Source: a virus. Taken from it: a stretch of 64,000 bases of DNA. Position 1 is the stretch's first letter; the number at the start of each line of letters is the position of its first letter. Positions 36,932 through 46,841 of this stretch are shown piece by piece. The DNA lies in the IMG/VR virus record IMGVR_UViG_3300013126_000014, positions 53,788-117,787 of that record. One strand, given 5' to 3'. A program made the translations under genes and the position numbers. The notes beneath the pieces were generated by a model. That model saw nothing but the letters and a program-made list of their open reading frames with translations, searched no databases and had not been told where the DNA came from.

Positions 36932-38324
36932 AAGCGTGTTTATGTCGGCAGCAGAACAAATGAAGGACCAGTTAGGACCGGCACTCTGCCTGGCCAAGTG
37001 GCAACAAGTTAGTCTACATTTGGGCACCGGTATGACTAATAGTTGTTACCATCCACCGTTGCATGAAATTGATCCTACTCCTTTACTAGCCAATCCTAGT
37101 GCGTTACATAATACATCTTACAAAAAATCTCAACGTATTATTATGTTAAAGCAAGAACGCCCGGGGGAATGCAGTTATTGCTGGAGTGCAGAAGACAACG
37201 GGCACTTGAGTGATCGACACTATCGCAGCGGTGAGCCATGGGCCGCAGAACACTTTGACACGATTGTAAACAGCCAAGGCAACGAAGATGTTACACCAAG
37301 TTATGTTGAAGTAAACTTTAGTAATGTATGCAACCTTGCGTGTTCGTATTGTAGTCCGCAGTATTCTACAGAATGGGCAAAGGATGTAGAACGTTGGGGC
37401 GCATATCCTACGAGCAATAAACATAATGATCCGGTTTACTTCCAAGGTCGTCGCAAATCCATTCCGAATCGTGAACACAACCCATATTTAGAAGCATTTT
37501 GGCGTTGGTGGCCCGAATTATATCCTAAATTAAAACACTTCCGTATGACCGGCGGTGAACCTCTTATGGATAAAAACACACACCGCGTGTTTGATTACAT
37601 TCTAAACAGTTTACCAAACAAAGAGCTACATTTAGATGTTACTAGTAACTTTAGTGTAGTTCCTGAGCTGTTTAACCCTTACTTAGAAAAAGTCAAACAA
37701 TTATGTGAAGGTGATTATGTTGAACATTTTATGCAGTATGTAAGTTTAGACAGTGGCGACCCGATGCAGGCCAGTTATATTCGCAGAGGTATGGGCAATC
37801 ATCGCGTAAACACATACGTCCATCGTTACTTAACACAGATACCTAACCGTAACAGTTTAACCTACATTATTACAATGAGCAACTTAAACATTTTAGGGTT
37901 AAAACGCTTACTTGAGCATATATTAGAATTACGCCAGCTACACAGTCACACCTATCAACGTGTTTGGTTTGATACACCGTTGTTACGTAGCCCAACATGG
38001 CAAAGTTTACAAATACTCCCACAAAGTTATTGGGAGATATTGGAAGATAGTGTTGTTTTTATGAAACAAAATCAGATGTCCGAAGAAAGTTTTGTAGGAT
38101 TTAAAGACTACGAAATACAGCGCATGGAACGTAACCTAGCATGGATGCGTCAAGGACGAGAGTTGGAACCCACATATATAGAACAACAACGGGCTGACTT
38201 TTACCGTTTCTTTAGTGAATATGATAAACGCAGCGAAACACAGGGAATAACAAGTTTCTTAGAAACTTTTCCTGAGATGAAAGATTTTTGGCAAGAGTGC
38301 AAATGGCATGCAGAAAATTCCTAA
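36924..38324 (+). CDS. Radical SAM protein with N-terminal auxiliary cysteine domain (subfamily CxAKW)
   Basis: A 466-residue radical SAM enzyme. The core motif C136, C140, C143 (NVCNLACSYC) and FRMTGGEPLM are unmistakable. Before the core lies a 100-residue domain with C22 (CLAKW), C41 (SCYHPP), C83 and C86 (ECSYCW, followed by SAEDNG). This has the shape of a twitch/SPASM-type auxiliary Fe-S site, moved to the N-terminus. The start is GTG 36924, overlapping the previous stop by 8 bases. SPASM/twitch enzymes usually modify peptides or small molecules; the substrate is unknown. It is closely related to the enzyme encoded at 39414-40778. Confidence 0.85.
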   Translation: MSKSVFMSAAEQMKDQLGPALCLAKWQQVSLHLGTGMTNSCYHPPLHEIDPTPLLANPSALHNTSYKKSQRIIMLKQERPGECSYCWSAEDNGHLSDRHYRSGEPWAAEHFDTIVNSQGNEDVTPSYVEVNFSNVCNLACSYCSPQYSTEWAKDVERWGAYPTSNKHNDPVYFQGRRKSIPNREHNPYLEAFWRWWPELYPKLKHFRMTGGEPLMDKNTHRVFDYILNSLPNKELHLDVTSNFSVVPELFNPYLEKVKQLCEGDYVEHFMQYVSLDSGDPMQASYIRRGMGNHRVNTYVHRYLTQIPNRNSLTYIITMSNLNILGLKRLLEHILELRQLHSHTYQRVWFDTPLLRSPTWQSLQILPQSYWEILEDSVVFMKQNQMSEESFVGFKDYEIQRMERNLAWMRQGRELEPTYIEQQRADFYRFFSEYDKRSETQGITSFLETFPEMKDFWQECKWHAENS

Positions 38325-39441
38325 GACATTTTGTCCTGCCAAATGGGAAGAGATACATGTTAACTTTGGGTTTAATTATGTGTTTGCTTGCTGTAAAGCA
38401 ACACCGATCCGATTTGTTAACAACATCAATGAAGTACTTGGCCCACAACGGCAAAATTTACTAAATGATATACAGGATCCTAGTTGTAATTATTGCTGGT
38501 CGATGGAAAATCAAGGTCATGCGAGTCGCCGGCACGATTACCTGTCAAAGAACAACAACGATATTTCTATCTATAGGGAAAATAAATCTAAAACTAAGAT
38601 GGTGGAAATTAGTTTAGGGAACGAGTGTAATTTTCAATGCGGATATTGCAATCCTAAATTTAGTAGCCAATGGGAAAGTGATGTTAATTCAAAAATATAT
38701 CCAGTATTTACTGATAGATTTTTTTATGCGTTAGATGAAAAAAATAAAAATACAATCGTTGATACAGTAAATTGGTTGTCTGAGGTTGAAGATCTAGATA
38801 CGTTATCTATTGTTGGCGGCGAACCTTTATTGAATAAAAACTTTTTTAAGATAATTGAAAAAGTTAAATCAAATAAATTGGGATTTGCGACTAATTTATC
38901 TTGTAGCCAATTAAAAATAGATCAAGTATTAGAATTAGCAAATCATTACAGCGATATCAGCTTAAGTGTAAGCATAGATTCTACAGGCGAGCTAGCAGAA
39001 TTTACTCGTTACGGCATGAACTGGGATACTATGCGGGATAATTTGTTATACCTTGTGACTAACAGCCCTAAGAATGTAAAAATTAATTTATTATCTCTTA
39101 TGACAAGTTCTACCATAAGAGGACTCAAAGAGATGACTCTCTTTGTTGAAAGACTGTATAATATTAATAACAATCTTGTTTGGCAATTATTTGATTGCAG
39201 AGATCCAAAGATACATAGCATGTTAACGTTACCAACTGAGATGAAACCAGAAATACTTAAACAGTTGGATATAATAAACACAATGCCAAACACTGAATTT
39301 GCAGAATTGGTTCAAAATAGTATTATTAATAGCAAATTTAATAGAACTATGTATAAAGAATTACAGGAATTTACTAATGAATTTAGCCAACGTAAAAATA
39401 TAGAGGTACCAGAATGCCTAAAAGACCTCAAGAAACCTTAA
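38308..39441 (+). CDS. Radical SAM protein (subfamily CxAKW), short form
   Basis: A 377-residue member of the same subfamily as its two neighbours. N-terminal cysteines: C9 (FCPAKW), C28-C29, C60 and C63 (SCNYCW, then SMENQGHASRR). The radical SAM core is C107, C111, C114 (NECNFQCGYC) with the GGEP motif in LSIVGGEPLL. Base composition looks more AT-rich than in the flanking genes (many AAA, TTA and ATT codons), which may mean a different origin. It overlaps the genes on either side by 17 and 28 bases. Likely a sequential or partner reaction in one pathway. Confidence 0.84.
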   Translation: MQKIPKTFCPAKWEEIHVNFGFNYVFACCKATPIRFVNNINEVLGPQRQNLLNDIQDPSCNYCWSMENQGHASRRHDYLSKNNNDISIYRENKSKTKMVEISLGNECNFQCGYCNPKFSSQWESDVNSKIYPVFTDRFFYALDEKNKNTIVDTVNWLSEVEDLDTLSIVGGEPLLNKNFFKIIEKVKSNKLGFATNLSCSQLKIDQVLELANHYSDISLSVSIDSTGELAEFTRYGMNWDTMRDNLLYLVTNSPKNVKINLLSLMTSSTIRGLKEMTLFVERLYNINNNLVWQLFDCRDPKIHSMLTLPTEMKPEILKQLDIINTMPNTEFAELVQNSIINSKFNRTMYKELQEFTNEFSQRKNIEVPECLKDLKKP

Positions 39442-40778
39442 TAGAGTATAAAGAACGAGTAATTGATAGTAAGAGTGCTAGCTTCTGTGGTGCTAAGTGG
39501 TACAATGCTACTATCTGGTTGGGTAGCGGGCAGACTACTAGCTGTCACCATCCCTTGCCACATGCGATCAACGTACAAGAAATTACTTTTAATCCTAAGG
39601 CTATTCATAACACCAAGGAAAAGAAAGAACAGCGTCGTCAAATGCAAGTAGGTGAGCGACCAGGTGGGTGCGAATACTGCTGGAAACTAGAAGATGCACG
39701 TGCATCAAGTGATAGAATTTATAAAACAATTATCTACGATGATGTAGATTTAGACTTAGCATACAACACGGATCATAATGAAGACATCAATTTACAAACT
39801 TTGGAAATCGCATTCGACAGAACTTGTCAGTTTGCTTGTAGCTACTGTAACCCTGCTTTTAGCACTGCCTGGGTTAGAGATATTAAGCGCAATGGAGCCT
39901 ATGAACATCTCGTATCTGACGGACGCAATCACTTTACTCACCCTCATGATAGTAGTCAACTTTTTTCACCTGATGAGATTAACCCTTATGCTGAGGCGTT
40001 CTTTGCGTGGTGGGAATCAGACTTACACAAAACCTTAAAAGAATTACGCATCACAGGCGGCGAACCTTTAATGAGTCCGTACCTGTGGCGATTGATTGAT
40101 TGGTTTAAAGCAAATAGAGGCAAAAGCACTACAAGATTGGCAATTAACAGTAACCTAGGATTTGAACGTGAAAAACTTGAAAGATTATTGGAAGCATGTG
40201 AAGGCATTGAGCTTGACATTTATACAAGCAACGAATCATGGGGTCGCCATGCGGCTTATATACGCGATGGGTTGGATTGGAGTCAATGGGTTAATAATGT
40301 ACATTATCTCCTTGAGTCTAAACAGTTGCGTGGACTCCACGTTATGTGTACCATCAATGCCCTATGCTTATTCTCACTAACAGACTTGTTATGGGAAATT
40401 GTTGCACTAAAGAAAAAATACGGTAAAGATTCAATTAATTTTACCCTAAACATCTTACGCTTCCCAAGTTTTCAAAGCCCGCTGATCGTACCCATCGAGT
40501 TTAGACTAGAAGCTTGTCGCAAACTAAAACACTTGTTTGATAATACATATCAAATAGGCAATGCAGCATCTACAGATCAATTACATGAGTTTGAACGTGA
40601 ACATATTGTTAGATTAATAACATATCTCAAAGACGTAGATACGCCACATAGTGGAGCACTAAGTAAGGAAATCTTACAGCGCGACTTTAAAAACTTCTAT
40701 CAACAATACGACCAGCGTCGCGGTAAAGACTTTAAATATACTTTTCCAGAACTAAAAGATTGGTACGACACACTTTGA
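39414..40778 (+). CDS. Radical SAM protein (subfamily CxAKW)
   Basis: A 454-residue enzyme most like the one encoded at 36924-38324. N-terminal auxiliary cysteines are C25 (FCGAKW), C44 (SCHHPLPH), C86 and C89 (GCEYCW, KLEDAR). The core motif is C138, C142, C145 (RTCQFACSYC, then NPAFSTAW), with LRITGGEPLM. The paired His after C44 (CHH, against CYH in the paralogue) may be a non-Cys cluster ligand. The product ends with the KDFKYTFPELKDWYDTL pattern shared with the other paralogue (FLETFPEMKDFW). Same operon, overlapping both neighbours. Confidence 0.85.
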   Translation: MPKRPQETLIEYKERVIDSKSASFCGAKWYNATIWLGSGQTTSCHHPLPHAINVQEITFNPKAIHNTKEKKEQRRQMQVGERPGGCEYCWKLEDARASSDRIYKTIIYDDVDLDLAYNTDHNEDINLQTLEIAFDRTCQFACSYCNPAFSTAWVRDIKRNGAYEHLVSDGRNHFTHPHDSSQLFSPDEINPYAEAFFAWWESDLHKTLKELRITGGEPLMSPYLWRLIDWFKANRGKSTTRLAINSNLGFEREKLERLLEACEGIELDIYTSNESWGRHAAYIRDGLDWSQWVNNVHYLLESKQLRGLHVMCTINALCLFSLTDLLWEIVALKKKYGKDSINFTLNILRFPSFQSPLIVPIEFRLEACRKLKHLFDNTYQIGNAASTDQLHEFEREHIVRLITYLKDVDTPHSGALSKEILQRDFKNFYQQYDQRRGKDFKYTFPELKDWYDTL

Positions 40779-42085
40779 GCAAACAAGACGAGTATTACAA
40801 GAATCACAACTATCACACACGTAAACCAGTTTACATCAGTGAGGATGAACTACGAGCAGACCAGTTAGATCGACTGACTAAAAGTGATACGTTCTGCATG
40901 ATACCTTGGATTCACATGCACGCCTTTCCTGATGGACGTGCTTACCCTTGCTGCCTGAGTGATGACAAATATCCAATTGGTAACTTTAAACAAGATACTA
41001 TGGCTACTGTTTGGAATCAAACGGCATATAAACAGATGCGTGTCAACATGCTAAGTGAAAAGCACTGCAAAGAGTGTACTAAATGTTACGAGCAAGAAGC
41101 CGCAGGATTTATGAGTATGCGCAACAGTACCAATAAAAACTTTGGACATCATATTAACCTGGTTGATCAGACATTGGCAGACGGGTCACAGCCGGAGTTT
41201 AAATTGCGATACTACGACATACGTTTTAGTAACTTGTGTAACTTTACATGCCGCACCTGCGGCGGATGGTTTAGTTCGAGTTGGTACACAGAAGAAGAGG
41301 CACTATATGGAAAACGAAACTATCCTAAAGTGTTATTTGCCGGTCGCACTGAGTTAGACATGTGGGAGCAAATGGAGCCACATATTCCTTATTTAGAGCA
41401 AATTTACTTTGCCGGCGGCGAACCACTAATGATGGATGAACACTATCGTATTCTAAAAGAATTAGTCAAACGTGAAATGTTTGATGTTAAATTAATCTAC
41501 AACACAAACTTTAGCCGCTTACATTTAAAAGATGACAATGTGCTTGACTACTGGAAGTTGTTTAAGAATGTTAGTGTTGGCGCTAGTTTAGATGGTATGG
41601 ATGCAGTAGGTGAATATATACGCAAAGGCACTAAGTGGGATCAGATTGTTCGCAATCGTGAACAAATGCTGTTAGTGACACCCAACACTGACTTTTATGT
41701 TAGTTCAACAGTTAGTTTGTATAATGCTCTTCATGTGCACCACTTTCATCGTTATTGGGCAGATCGAGGATTAGTAAAACCACAAGACTGGAATATTAAT
41801 ATCCTGCAGGGTCCCAACCGTGATCGTATTGATGTATTACCTGCGGTGTACAAAGAATTAGTAAACGAACAAGTTACTGAACATATTAATTGGCTACAGC
41901 CGCAGGATCATTTAAAACGTGCTACTAGTGGCTATGAAGGTATGTTAAATTTTATGAATGCTACTGATAATAGTCATTTATTAAATGAGTTTTTCCGTGT
42001 TAATGACATACACGATAAGTATCGTAATGAATCATTTGAACAAGTATTTCTAGAATTAATAGATTTGAGATCCTATGCTACCTGA
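40775..42085 (+). CDS. Radical SAM protein with SPASM-like N-terminal domain (subfamily CxxPW)
   Basis: A protein of about 436 residues. N-terminal domain: C41 (CMIPWIHMHAFPDGRAYPCC), C59-C60, then C98, C101, C104 (CKECTKCYEQEAAG). The CxxPW...CC...CxxC-x3-E layout is that of a SPASM auxiliary cluster, here before the core rather than after it. Core: C155, C159, C162 (NLCNFTCRTC) and FAGGEPLM. There is no suitable ATG near the front; TTG 40775 overlaps the preceding TGA (TTGA), and TTG 40760 is also possible. Close relative of the products at 42075-43289 and 47725-49032. Confidence 0.85.
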   Translation: MSKQDEYYKNHNYHTRKPVYISEDELRADQLDRLTKSDTFCMIPWIHMHAFPDGRAYPCCLSDDKYPIGNFKQDTMATVWNQTAYKQMRVNMLSEKHCKECTKCYEQEAAGFMSMRNSTNKNFGHHINLVDQTLADGSQPEFKLRYYDIRFSNLCNFTCRTCGGWFSSSWYTEEEALYGKRNYPKVLFAGRTELDMWEQMEPHIPYLEQIYFAGGEPLMMDEHYRILKELVKREMFDVKLIYNTNFSRLHLKDDNVLDYWKLFKNVSVGASLDGMDAVGEYIRKGTKWDQIVRNREQMLLVTPNTDFYVSSTVSLYNALHVHHFHRYWADRGLVKPQDWNINILQGPNRDRIDVLPAVYKELVNEQVTEHINWLQPQDHLKRATSGYEGMLNFMNATDNSHLLNEFFRVNDIHDKYRNESFEQVFLELIDLRSYAT

Positions 42086-43289
42086 AAAAATTTGTATGCT
42101 ACCTTGGATTAGTATTGAAACTAGTCCTATAGGCACAGCTCGACCTTGTTGTCTTGCAATTGACGAGATAACCAAACCTGATGGTACTAAGTATAATCTC
42201 AGAGAAAATACCTTAGAAGAAATATATCACAGTGACTATATGCAGAGTCTTCGGCAAGAGTTTCTTACAGGCAACAAACCTAAAACTTGCCAACGTTGCT
42301 GGGACGAAGAATCTGCAGGTCGTACAAGTAAACGTATTAACAGTCGTATTAGATTGAAGGAATACTATGACGGCATCGATTGGAATAATCTTAACCCTGA
42401 TCAGTTGTGGTTTATTGATCTTAAGTTAGGCAATATTTGTAATCTAAAATGTCGTATTTGCGGGTCCTGGAGTAGTAGCAAGTGGGTTAACGAAGAAATA
42501 GATTATTCAGGAGGTAACCGAAAGGAGCATCTGGCTTATAAATTTCTTCAATTGGGTGCATGGCCTAGGGAAAGTCCTGCGTTTTGGGACAACTTACGCA
42601 CTCTGCTACCTGACATTAAATATTTTGAGTTTACCGGCGGTGAACCGTTTCTTATTCAACAACATTTTGATCTATTAGAGTATGCTGTTAATCATGGTTA
42701 CGCTGAGAACATTGAAATTCATTACAATACTAACGGTACCGTCTTTCCTGAGCAATATCATATATGGAGCCACTTTAAACATGTTGAGGTGGCATTCTCA
42801 ATTGACAACACTGGTGAGAGATTTGAATATGAAAGATATGGTGCTAAATGGGATGAAGTACAAGAAAACATTAAAAAATTTGAAGAGTTGCGCCTGGCAG
42901 TGCTTAAAGAGTTTAAATACAAAAAAATAACCAGCCAATTATGCACAACTGTAAATGTGCAGAATGTCTACTATTTGCCTGAAATTTGCGAGTGGGTTTT
43001 GACGCAGACGTTTGACCATGTGTATTTTAACATGCTGCACGAGCCTTGGTATATGAATATTGGAAAGATGACTAGCGCAGCTAAACAGTTGGTTATTAAC
43101 AAATTAAACACCGCTAAAATTGATCCTAAATATCGTATGGAGATCATGCGTATAGTTAAATTTATAGAAAATGGCGAAACAACAGATGGGAAAGAGTTTG
43201 TGGCGCGGATGAAATTGGCCGATGATTATAGAAAACAAAGTTTTTTAAATAGTCACCCCGAAGTTGCGTTAGCTATGGGTTATGAGTAA
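42075..43289 (+). CDS. Radical SAM protein with SPASM-like N-terminal domain (subfamily CxxPW)
   Basis: A 404-residue radical SAM enzyme. N-terminal cysteines are C7 (CMLPWISIETSPIG), C25-C26 (RPCCLA), C72 and C75 (CQRCWDEESAGRTSKR). The core motif is C122, C126, C129 (NICNLKCRIC) with FTGGEPFL. The segment LEEIYHSDYMQSLRQEFLTG is the linker seen in SPASM-type domains between cluster ligands. It overlaps the previous gene by 11 bases and the next by 8. Of the three CxxPW enzymes it is the shortest, with almost no leader before C7. The substrate is unknown; a peptide, nucleotide or sugar acceptor cannot be distinguished. Confidence 0.86.
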   Translation: MLPEKICMLPWISIETSPIGTARPCCLAIDEITKPDGTKYNLRENTLEEIYHSDYMQSLRQEFLTGNKPKTCQRCWDEESAGRTSKRINSRIRLKEYYDGIDWNNLNPDQLWFIDLKLGNICNLKCRICGSWSSSKWVNEEIDYSGGNRKEHLAYKFLQLGAWPRESPAFWDNLRTLLPDIKYFEFTGGEPFLIQQHFDLLEYAVNHGYAENIEIHYNTNGTVFPEQYHIWSHFKHVEVAFSIDNTGERFEYERYGAKWDEVQENIKKFEELRLAVLKEFKYKKITSQLCTTVNVQNVYYLPEICEWVLTQTFDHVYFNMLHEPWYMNIGKMTSAAKQLVINKLNTAKIDPKYRMEIMRIVKFIENGETTDGKEFVARMKLADDYRKQSFLNSHPEVALAMGYE

Positions 43290-44214
43290 ACTAATTTTAA
43301 AAGCCGACAGCTGGTGCACAGCTAATGCATTTTATCTTGAAGAATTGTATAGATCAAAATTTGAGGTGACTACAGATCTTAACAGTGATGGTATCATATA
43401 CGCAGACTGGAAAGATTATAAATGGGCAGTTGAATTAAATCGTCCGGGTATAATTGATCATCTATGGGATCCTATGGAGCAGGATCCGCAGATAAAAGAT
43501 AATGAAAACTTAAAAGTTCTGCGCAGCGACGGGTGGTTTGATTTAGTCAATGAACCACTGTGGTATACCGCATTGGGGTTAGATGAATTCACTGCATCGT
43601 GTGAAAATACTAAAACATTTTTAATGTTGATGAATATTAAAAAACCCCATCGAGACCAAATATGGAATAGTATCAGACCTTATCTAAACAATGCAATATA
43701 CAGTTATCATGGACGAGGTATTCCAGTCACAGGCAGTATTGATATTGATGTTGGTATTGGCAATTGGCAACGTCACGTTAATCCGGATTGGTACAATTTA
43801 ACAAAATTTAGTTTAGTAGTAGAAAGTCAATTACTTAAACACAATGACAATACTCCAGTGGATCCTAGTGAAAAATCTCTTAAACCGTTTGCATTTAAAC
43901 ACCCTATGATAGTTTGGGGCCCCCCTTTGACATTGTCTTGGTTGCGGTCGTGGGGTTTTGAAACATTTGATAATTGTATCGACGAAAGGTATGACCTAGA
44001 GTTTGACAATGCTAAACGACTGTCGATGATAATAGAGGAAGTAAAAAGATTAATTAACACCCCAAAGGATTACTTCAACACCGCGGAAACACGCCGCAGA
44101 TTTGATATAAATTACAATAGGTTTTATAACTTAGATTGGGCACGCCAACAACTAGAAGAAAGAGTTTTTGTAGTCATAAAAGAACACGGAGCAAAGTATG
44201 GTAAATGTTTTTGA
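43282..44214 (+). CDS. Putative glycosyltransferase, fucosyltransferase-10-like C-terminal segment
   Basis: A 310-residue protein. The C-terminal third carries SEKSLKPFAFKHPMIVWG (about 196-213), then LSWLRSWGFETFDNCIDE. This resembles the donor-binding part of GT10/GT-B-type transferases found in phages and giant viruses (EKxxKPxxxxxPxIVxG...LRxxGFxTFD). The N-terminal two-thirds is unfamiliar and Trp/Asp-rich. It lies between a radical SAM and an oxygenase gene with overlaps of 8 and 17 bases. If the assignment is right, it transfers a sugar that may first be changed by the neighbouring enzymes. Confidence 0.5.
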   Translation: MSKLILKADSWCTANAFYLEELYRSKFEVTTDLNSDGIIYADWKDYKWAVELNRPGIIDHLWDPMEQDPQIKDNENLKVLRSDGWFDLVNEPLWYTALGLDEFTASCENTKTFLMLMNIKKPHRDQIWNSIRPYLNNAIYSYHGRGIPVTGSIDIDVGIGNWQRHVNPDWYNLTKFSLVVESQLLKHNDNTPVDPSEKSLKPFAFKHPMIVWGPPLTLSWLRSWGFETFDNCIDERYDLEFDNAKRLSMIIEEVKRLINTPKDYFNTAETRRRFDINYNRFYNLDWARQQLEERVFVVIKEHGAKYGKCF

Positions 44215-44980
44215 TAATGTAATATCCCCTACTGAAATTTCGCAGTTGCTTGACTATTTTAACATAGTCGATGACAGAATTGATGCACGACCTGATGTAA
44301 CTAGTAAGCATCCGCAGTGGGGTGTTGACCATTGGCCTCAATTGATAGTAGAACGTATATTAGATCAAATTTTAGATAAAACATACTCAGTAGAAGAAGT
44401 GATTTTTAATCAATCTAAAATTAGTTTTGGTGTACATGCAGACAGTGGAAGTCTGAATCAGCGCATCTATAAAGCTATATTAATTCCATTGGAAATTACC
44501 AACGGTAGCGGAACTGTATTTTTTGACAACCATTGGCCGTATGCTAGTGCTAAGTTTACACGTCAAAAATTTGATCCTATGATTTATACTGTATTTGACA
44601 GTAACGACGATCCTGTTAGGATTAATCTATTAGAGTTTTTACTTGATAGAGATATTAATAAATTTCCAAATTATACAGATGAATATATATCTAATTTAAT
44701 CTCTACTAGAAAAAATAGTACAGGGTATTCCAAAACAGATATTAGGATAAATGATTACGACAAAATCATTGGATATAACCCTAATCAAAATTTTGATCAA
44801 GATATTCATAGACAATATATCAATCATGTTGATATCAATGATTTAACGGGTCTAAGTTTAGACAAGATTATTCCGTGGGTGCTTGGTAACGTTATTGTGT
44901 TTGATCGTACACAATTACATTGTGCAACGAGCGGCCATAAGTCTAAGACAGGAATAACAATTTTTACTAATCTAGTCTGA
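44198..44980 (+). CDS. 2-oxoglutarate/Fe(II)-dependent oxygenase-like protein
   Basis: A 260-residue protein with the facial-triad pattern of non-haem Fe(II) dioxygenases: H80-x-D82 in FGVHADSG and H241 in RTQLHCATSG, followed by HKSKTGITIF, where Lys250 could bind 2-oxoglutarate. The segment AILIPLEITNGSGTVFFDN is the expected double-stranded beta-helix part. The distance between the second Asp and the distal His is long (about 160 residues) because of a polar insert at 120-215. Such enzymes hydroxylate peptides, sugars or bases. It is the last gene of the plus-strand run and overlaps a convergent gene by 14 bases. Confidence 0.72.
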   Translation: MVNVFDNVISPTEISQLLDYFNIVDDRIDARPDVTSKHPQWGVDHWPQLIVERILDQILDKTYSVEEVIFNQSKISFGVHADSGSLNQRIYKAILIPLEITNGSGTVFFDNHWPYASAKFTRQKFDPMIYTVFDSNDDPVRINLLEFLLDRDINKFPNYTDEYISNLISTRKNSTGYSKTDIRINDYDKIIGYNPNQNFDQDIHRQYINHVDINDLTGLSLDKIIPWVLGNVIVFDRTQLHCATSGHKSKTGITIFTNLV

Positions 44981-46841
44981 TATCACATTTCCAATATCTA
45001 TTTTTTCGTTGGTAGTGATATGCTTTGTGAATAAATTCTGTGTCGTTAGTGATGCTTTTATCCCAATGGTCAATGGTGATTGAACTAGCATGGTATCCAG
45101 TGGCTAATTTTAAGATTATAGGATCAACAGTTATGTGTAATGGGTAACTAGTTCTCCAATCAACGCACATGTCTAAATTAAATTTAACCAATTCGTGAGA
45201 CATTTTAAAATTAAATTGACCGTCAATGAACTCAATTAGCTCGTTGGCTAATTGTTGCCGATTTCTATGAAAGACAATGCAACTAGCAGATTTATATTCC
45301 CAGTAAACTCCGTTGATGTAGGTCCCCCAAAAGCCGCCAGCTTCAAAAACTTGTTTAATACCTTGTTCAGTTATGTAATGTTGCTCCCAGAGTAGCCCTT
45401 GCTTACGGTTAGTAATATATTCTATTAACAAACGTACTACTTCGGTATGTGAAATATTTTCATGTTTAGTTAACGCTTCGATAATATAATGCCCCCAACC
45501 ATAGTAGTATAGTAGAATAGTCCAAAAACTTAACATGTGGCCTTGTATCATTTCATCAAAGTTAACAGTGTTTGTGGCATAGACTGCATCAACATTTTCT
45601 ACTATATAGTTCTCATCGTCGGTGATTTCTAACCAAAACACATCTAGCGGAACTTGCTTGTATTTTAGCTTATTCTTTTCTATGTAATCGGGCCGAGCCA
45701 TTGGCGCATTCTTTGTAATAACCAATGGGTGGACCATCAAAAAATCTTTTTGACCATAGTTAATCAACTGTTGAATACTGGCCTGTAAAGAATCTAAGGT
45801 CTCATGTGGCATAGGCCATATAAGTTCACTATAGGTAGGAATGTTTTCTTTCTGGTAATTAGTAAGATTATCTTTAATTACATCATTGGATAGATTGAAT
45901 CTTTTTGTTGCTACAAGTGTTTCTTCGTTAAGACTTTGCATAGAGAATGTAATACCCTTAAACAACTTTGTTCCGGCTTGTTTATCTAGCATAGCAATTT
46001 CAAAGATGCGTTCACTATGACTTTTGGCCCATGTAACGTCCCAAAATTTTGGATACCCATAGGTTAACTTAGTGTCAATCACATGTTTGGTTATTTCAAC
46101 ATCACGAGGCAGCATACCCCAATTACTATCACAGACAGCAACGTATTCTATTTTATTTTTGCCCATCCAAGTAATTTCTTCACGTATCCTATCCATGTCA
46201 AATTTGGTAATCTTGTTCCAGTAGTCTTCACCTATGTCACAGAATGTACACTGATACGGGCAGCCACGAAGTGTTTCAAATGTCACCTGCCATTGCACCT
46301 TGTCTGTGCGGCGTCTGATTATTTCGTTGTAGAATCCTGTTAGTATAGGACTTGGTATATCATCTACTTGTCTAAATCGAGTTAGTGGGGCAATTCTATT
46401 AGTTCTGGTAATAACGTGTGGTATATTATTTGGCCTAGGGTATTGTCTAAGAATTTCTCTAAACGCATATTCACCTTCGCCGAGTACTGCTATGTCAAAA
46501 TACGGGTTATTTGTAAAAAAATCTAAATCGTATTTGCTGACCTGCGGACCACCTACAACTATTAAACAATTGGGGTACTTAGTTTTAATAGCTTTGGCTA
46601 GCTCAATATTGTATTCCCAGGTCCATACATAACAACTTAGTGCTACCAACTTAGGGGTGTTAAGGCTGTTAACAACTTGTTTAATTGGTAGTTTTTCGTA
46701 TATAACATCTTTTAGTTCCCAATTTTGAGTAATTTCTAAGTCTTGCTGAGCATATGCCCATAGGTACCCTACCGCTAAAGGCAAAAATTTATTTGGCCCA
46801 TAACTATCAGCGACTTGAACTAGGTAAAGATTGTTTTTCAT
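44967..46841 (-). CDS. B12-binding-domain radical SAM protein
   Basis: A 624-residue enzyme with an N-terminal cobalamin-binding-like Rossmann domain (PLAVGYLWAY near 21-30, VVGGPQVSKYD at 95-105, VLGEGEYAFREIL at 119-131) and a radical SAM domain with C194, C198, C201 in RGCPYQCTFC. This is the standard order of B12-dependent radical SAM methylases and related enzymes. The C-terminal 200 residues hold a further helical domain rich in Trp and Tyr. It is on the minus strand, convergent with the oxygenase gene, and its start overlaps the stop of the radical SAM gene at 46838 by 4 bases. The substrate is unknown. Confidence 0.85.
   Translation of the reverse strand: MKNNLYLVQVADSYGPNKFLPLAVGYLWAYAQQDLEITQNWELKDVIYEKLPIKQVVNSLNTPKLVALSCYVWTWEYNIELAKAIKTKYPNCLIVVGGPQVSKYDLDFFTNNPYFDIAVLGEGEYAFREILRQYPRPNNIPHVITRTNRIAPLTRFRQVDDIPSPILTGFYNEIIRRRTDKVQWQVTFETLRGCPYQCTFCDIGEDYWNKITKFDMDRIREEITWMGKNKIEYVAVCDSNWGMLPRDVEITKHVIDTKLTYGYPKFWDVTWAKSHSERIFEIAMLDKQAGTKLFKGITFSMQSLNEETLVATKRFNLSNDVIKDNLTNYQKENIPTYSELIWPMPHETLDSLQASIQQLINYGQKDFLMVHPLVITKNAPMARPDYIEKNKLKYKQVPLDVFWLEITDDENYIVENVDAVYATNTVNFDEMIQGHMLSFWTILLYYYGWGHYIIEALTKHENISHTEVVRLLIEYITNRKQGLLWEQHYITEQGIKQVFEAGGFWGTYINGVYWEYKSASCIVFHRNRQQLANELIEFIDGQFNFKMSHELVKFNLDMCVDWRTSYPLHITVDPIILKLATGYHASSITIDHWDKSITNDTEFIHKAYHYQRKNRYWKCDIRLD

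Noticed and set aside
37146-37478. A 110-codon minus-strand open frame inside the first radical SAM gene
   Set aside because: It opposes the catalytic core of a clear enzyme; no independent evidence of translation.
38308-39441. The AT-rich radical SAM gene as a recent transfer
   Set aside because: It is close in motif layout to both neighbours and overlaps them exactly; the composition impression was not measured.
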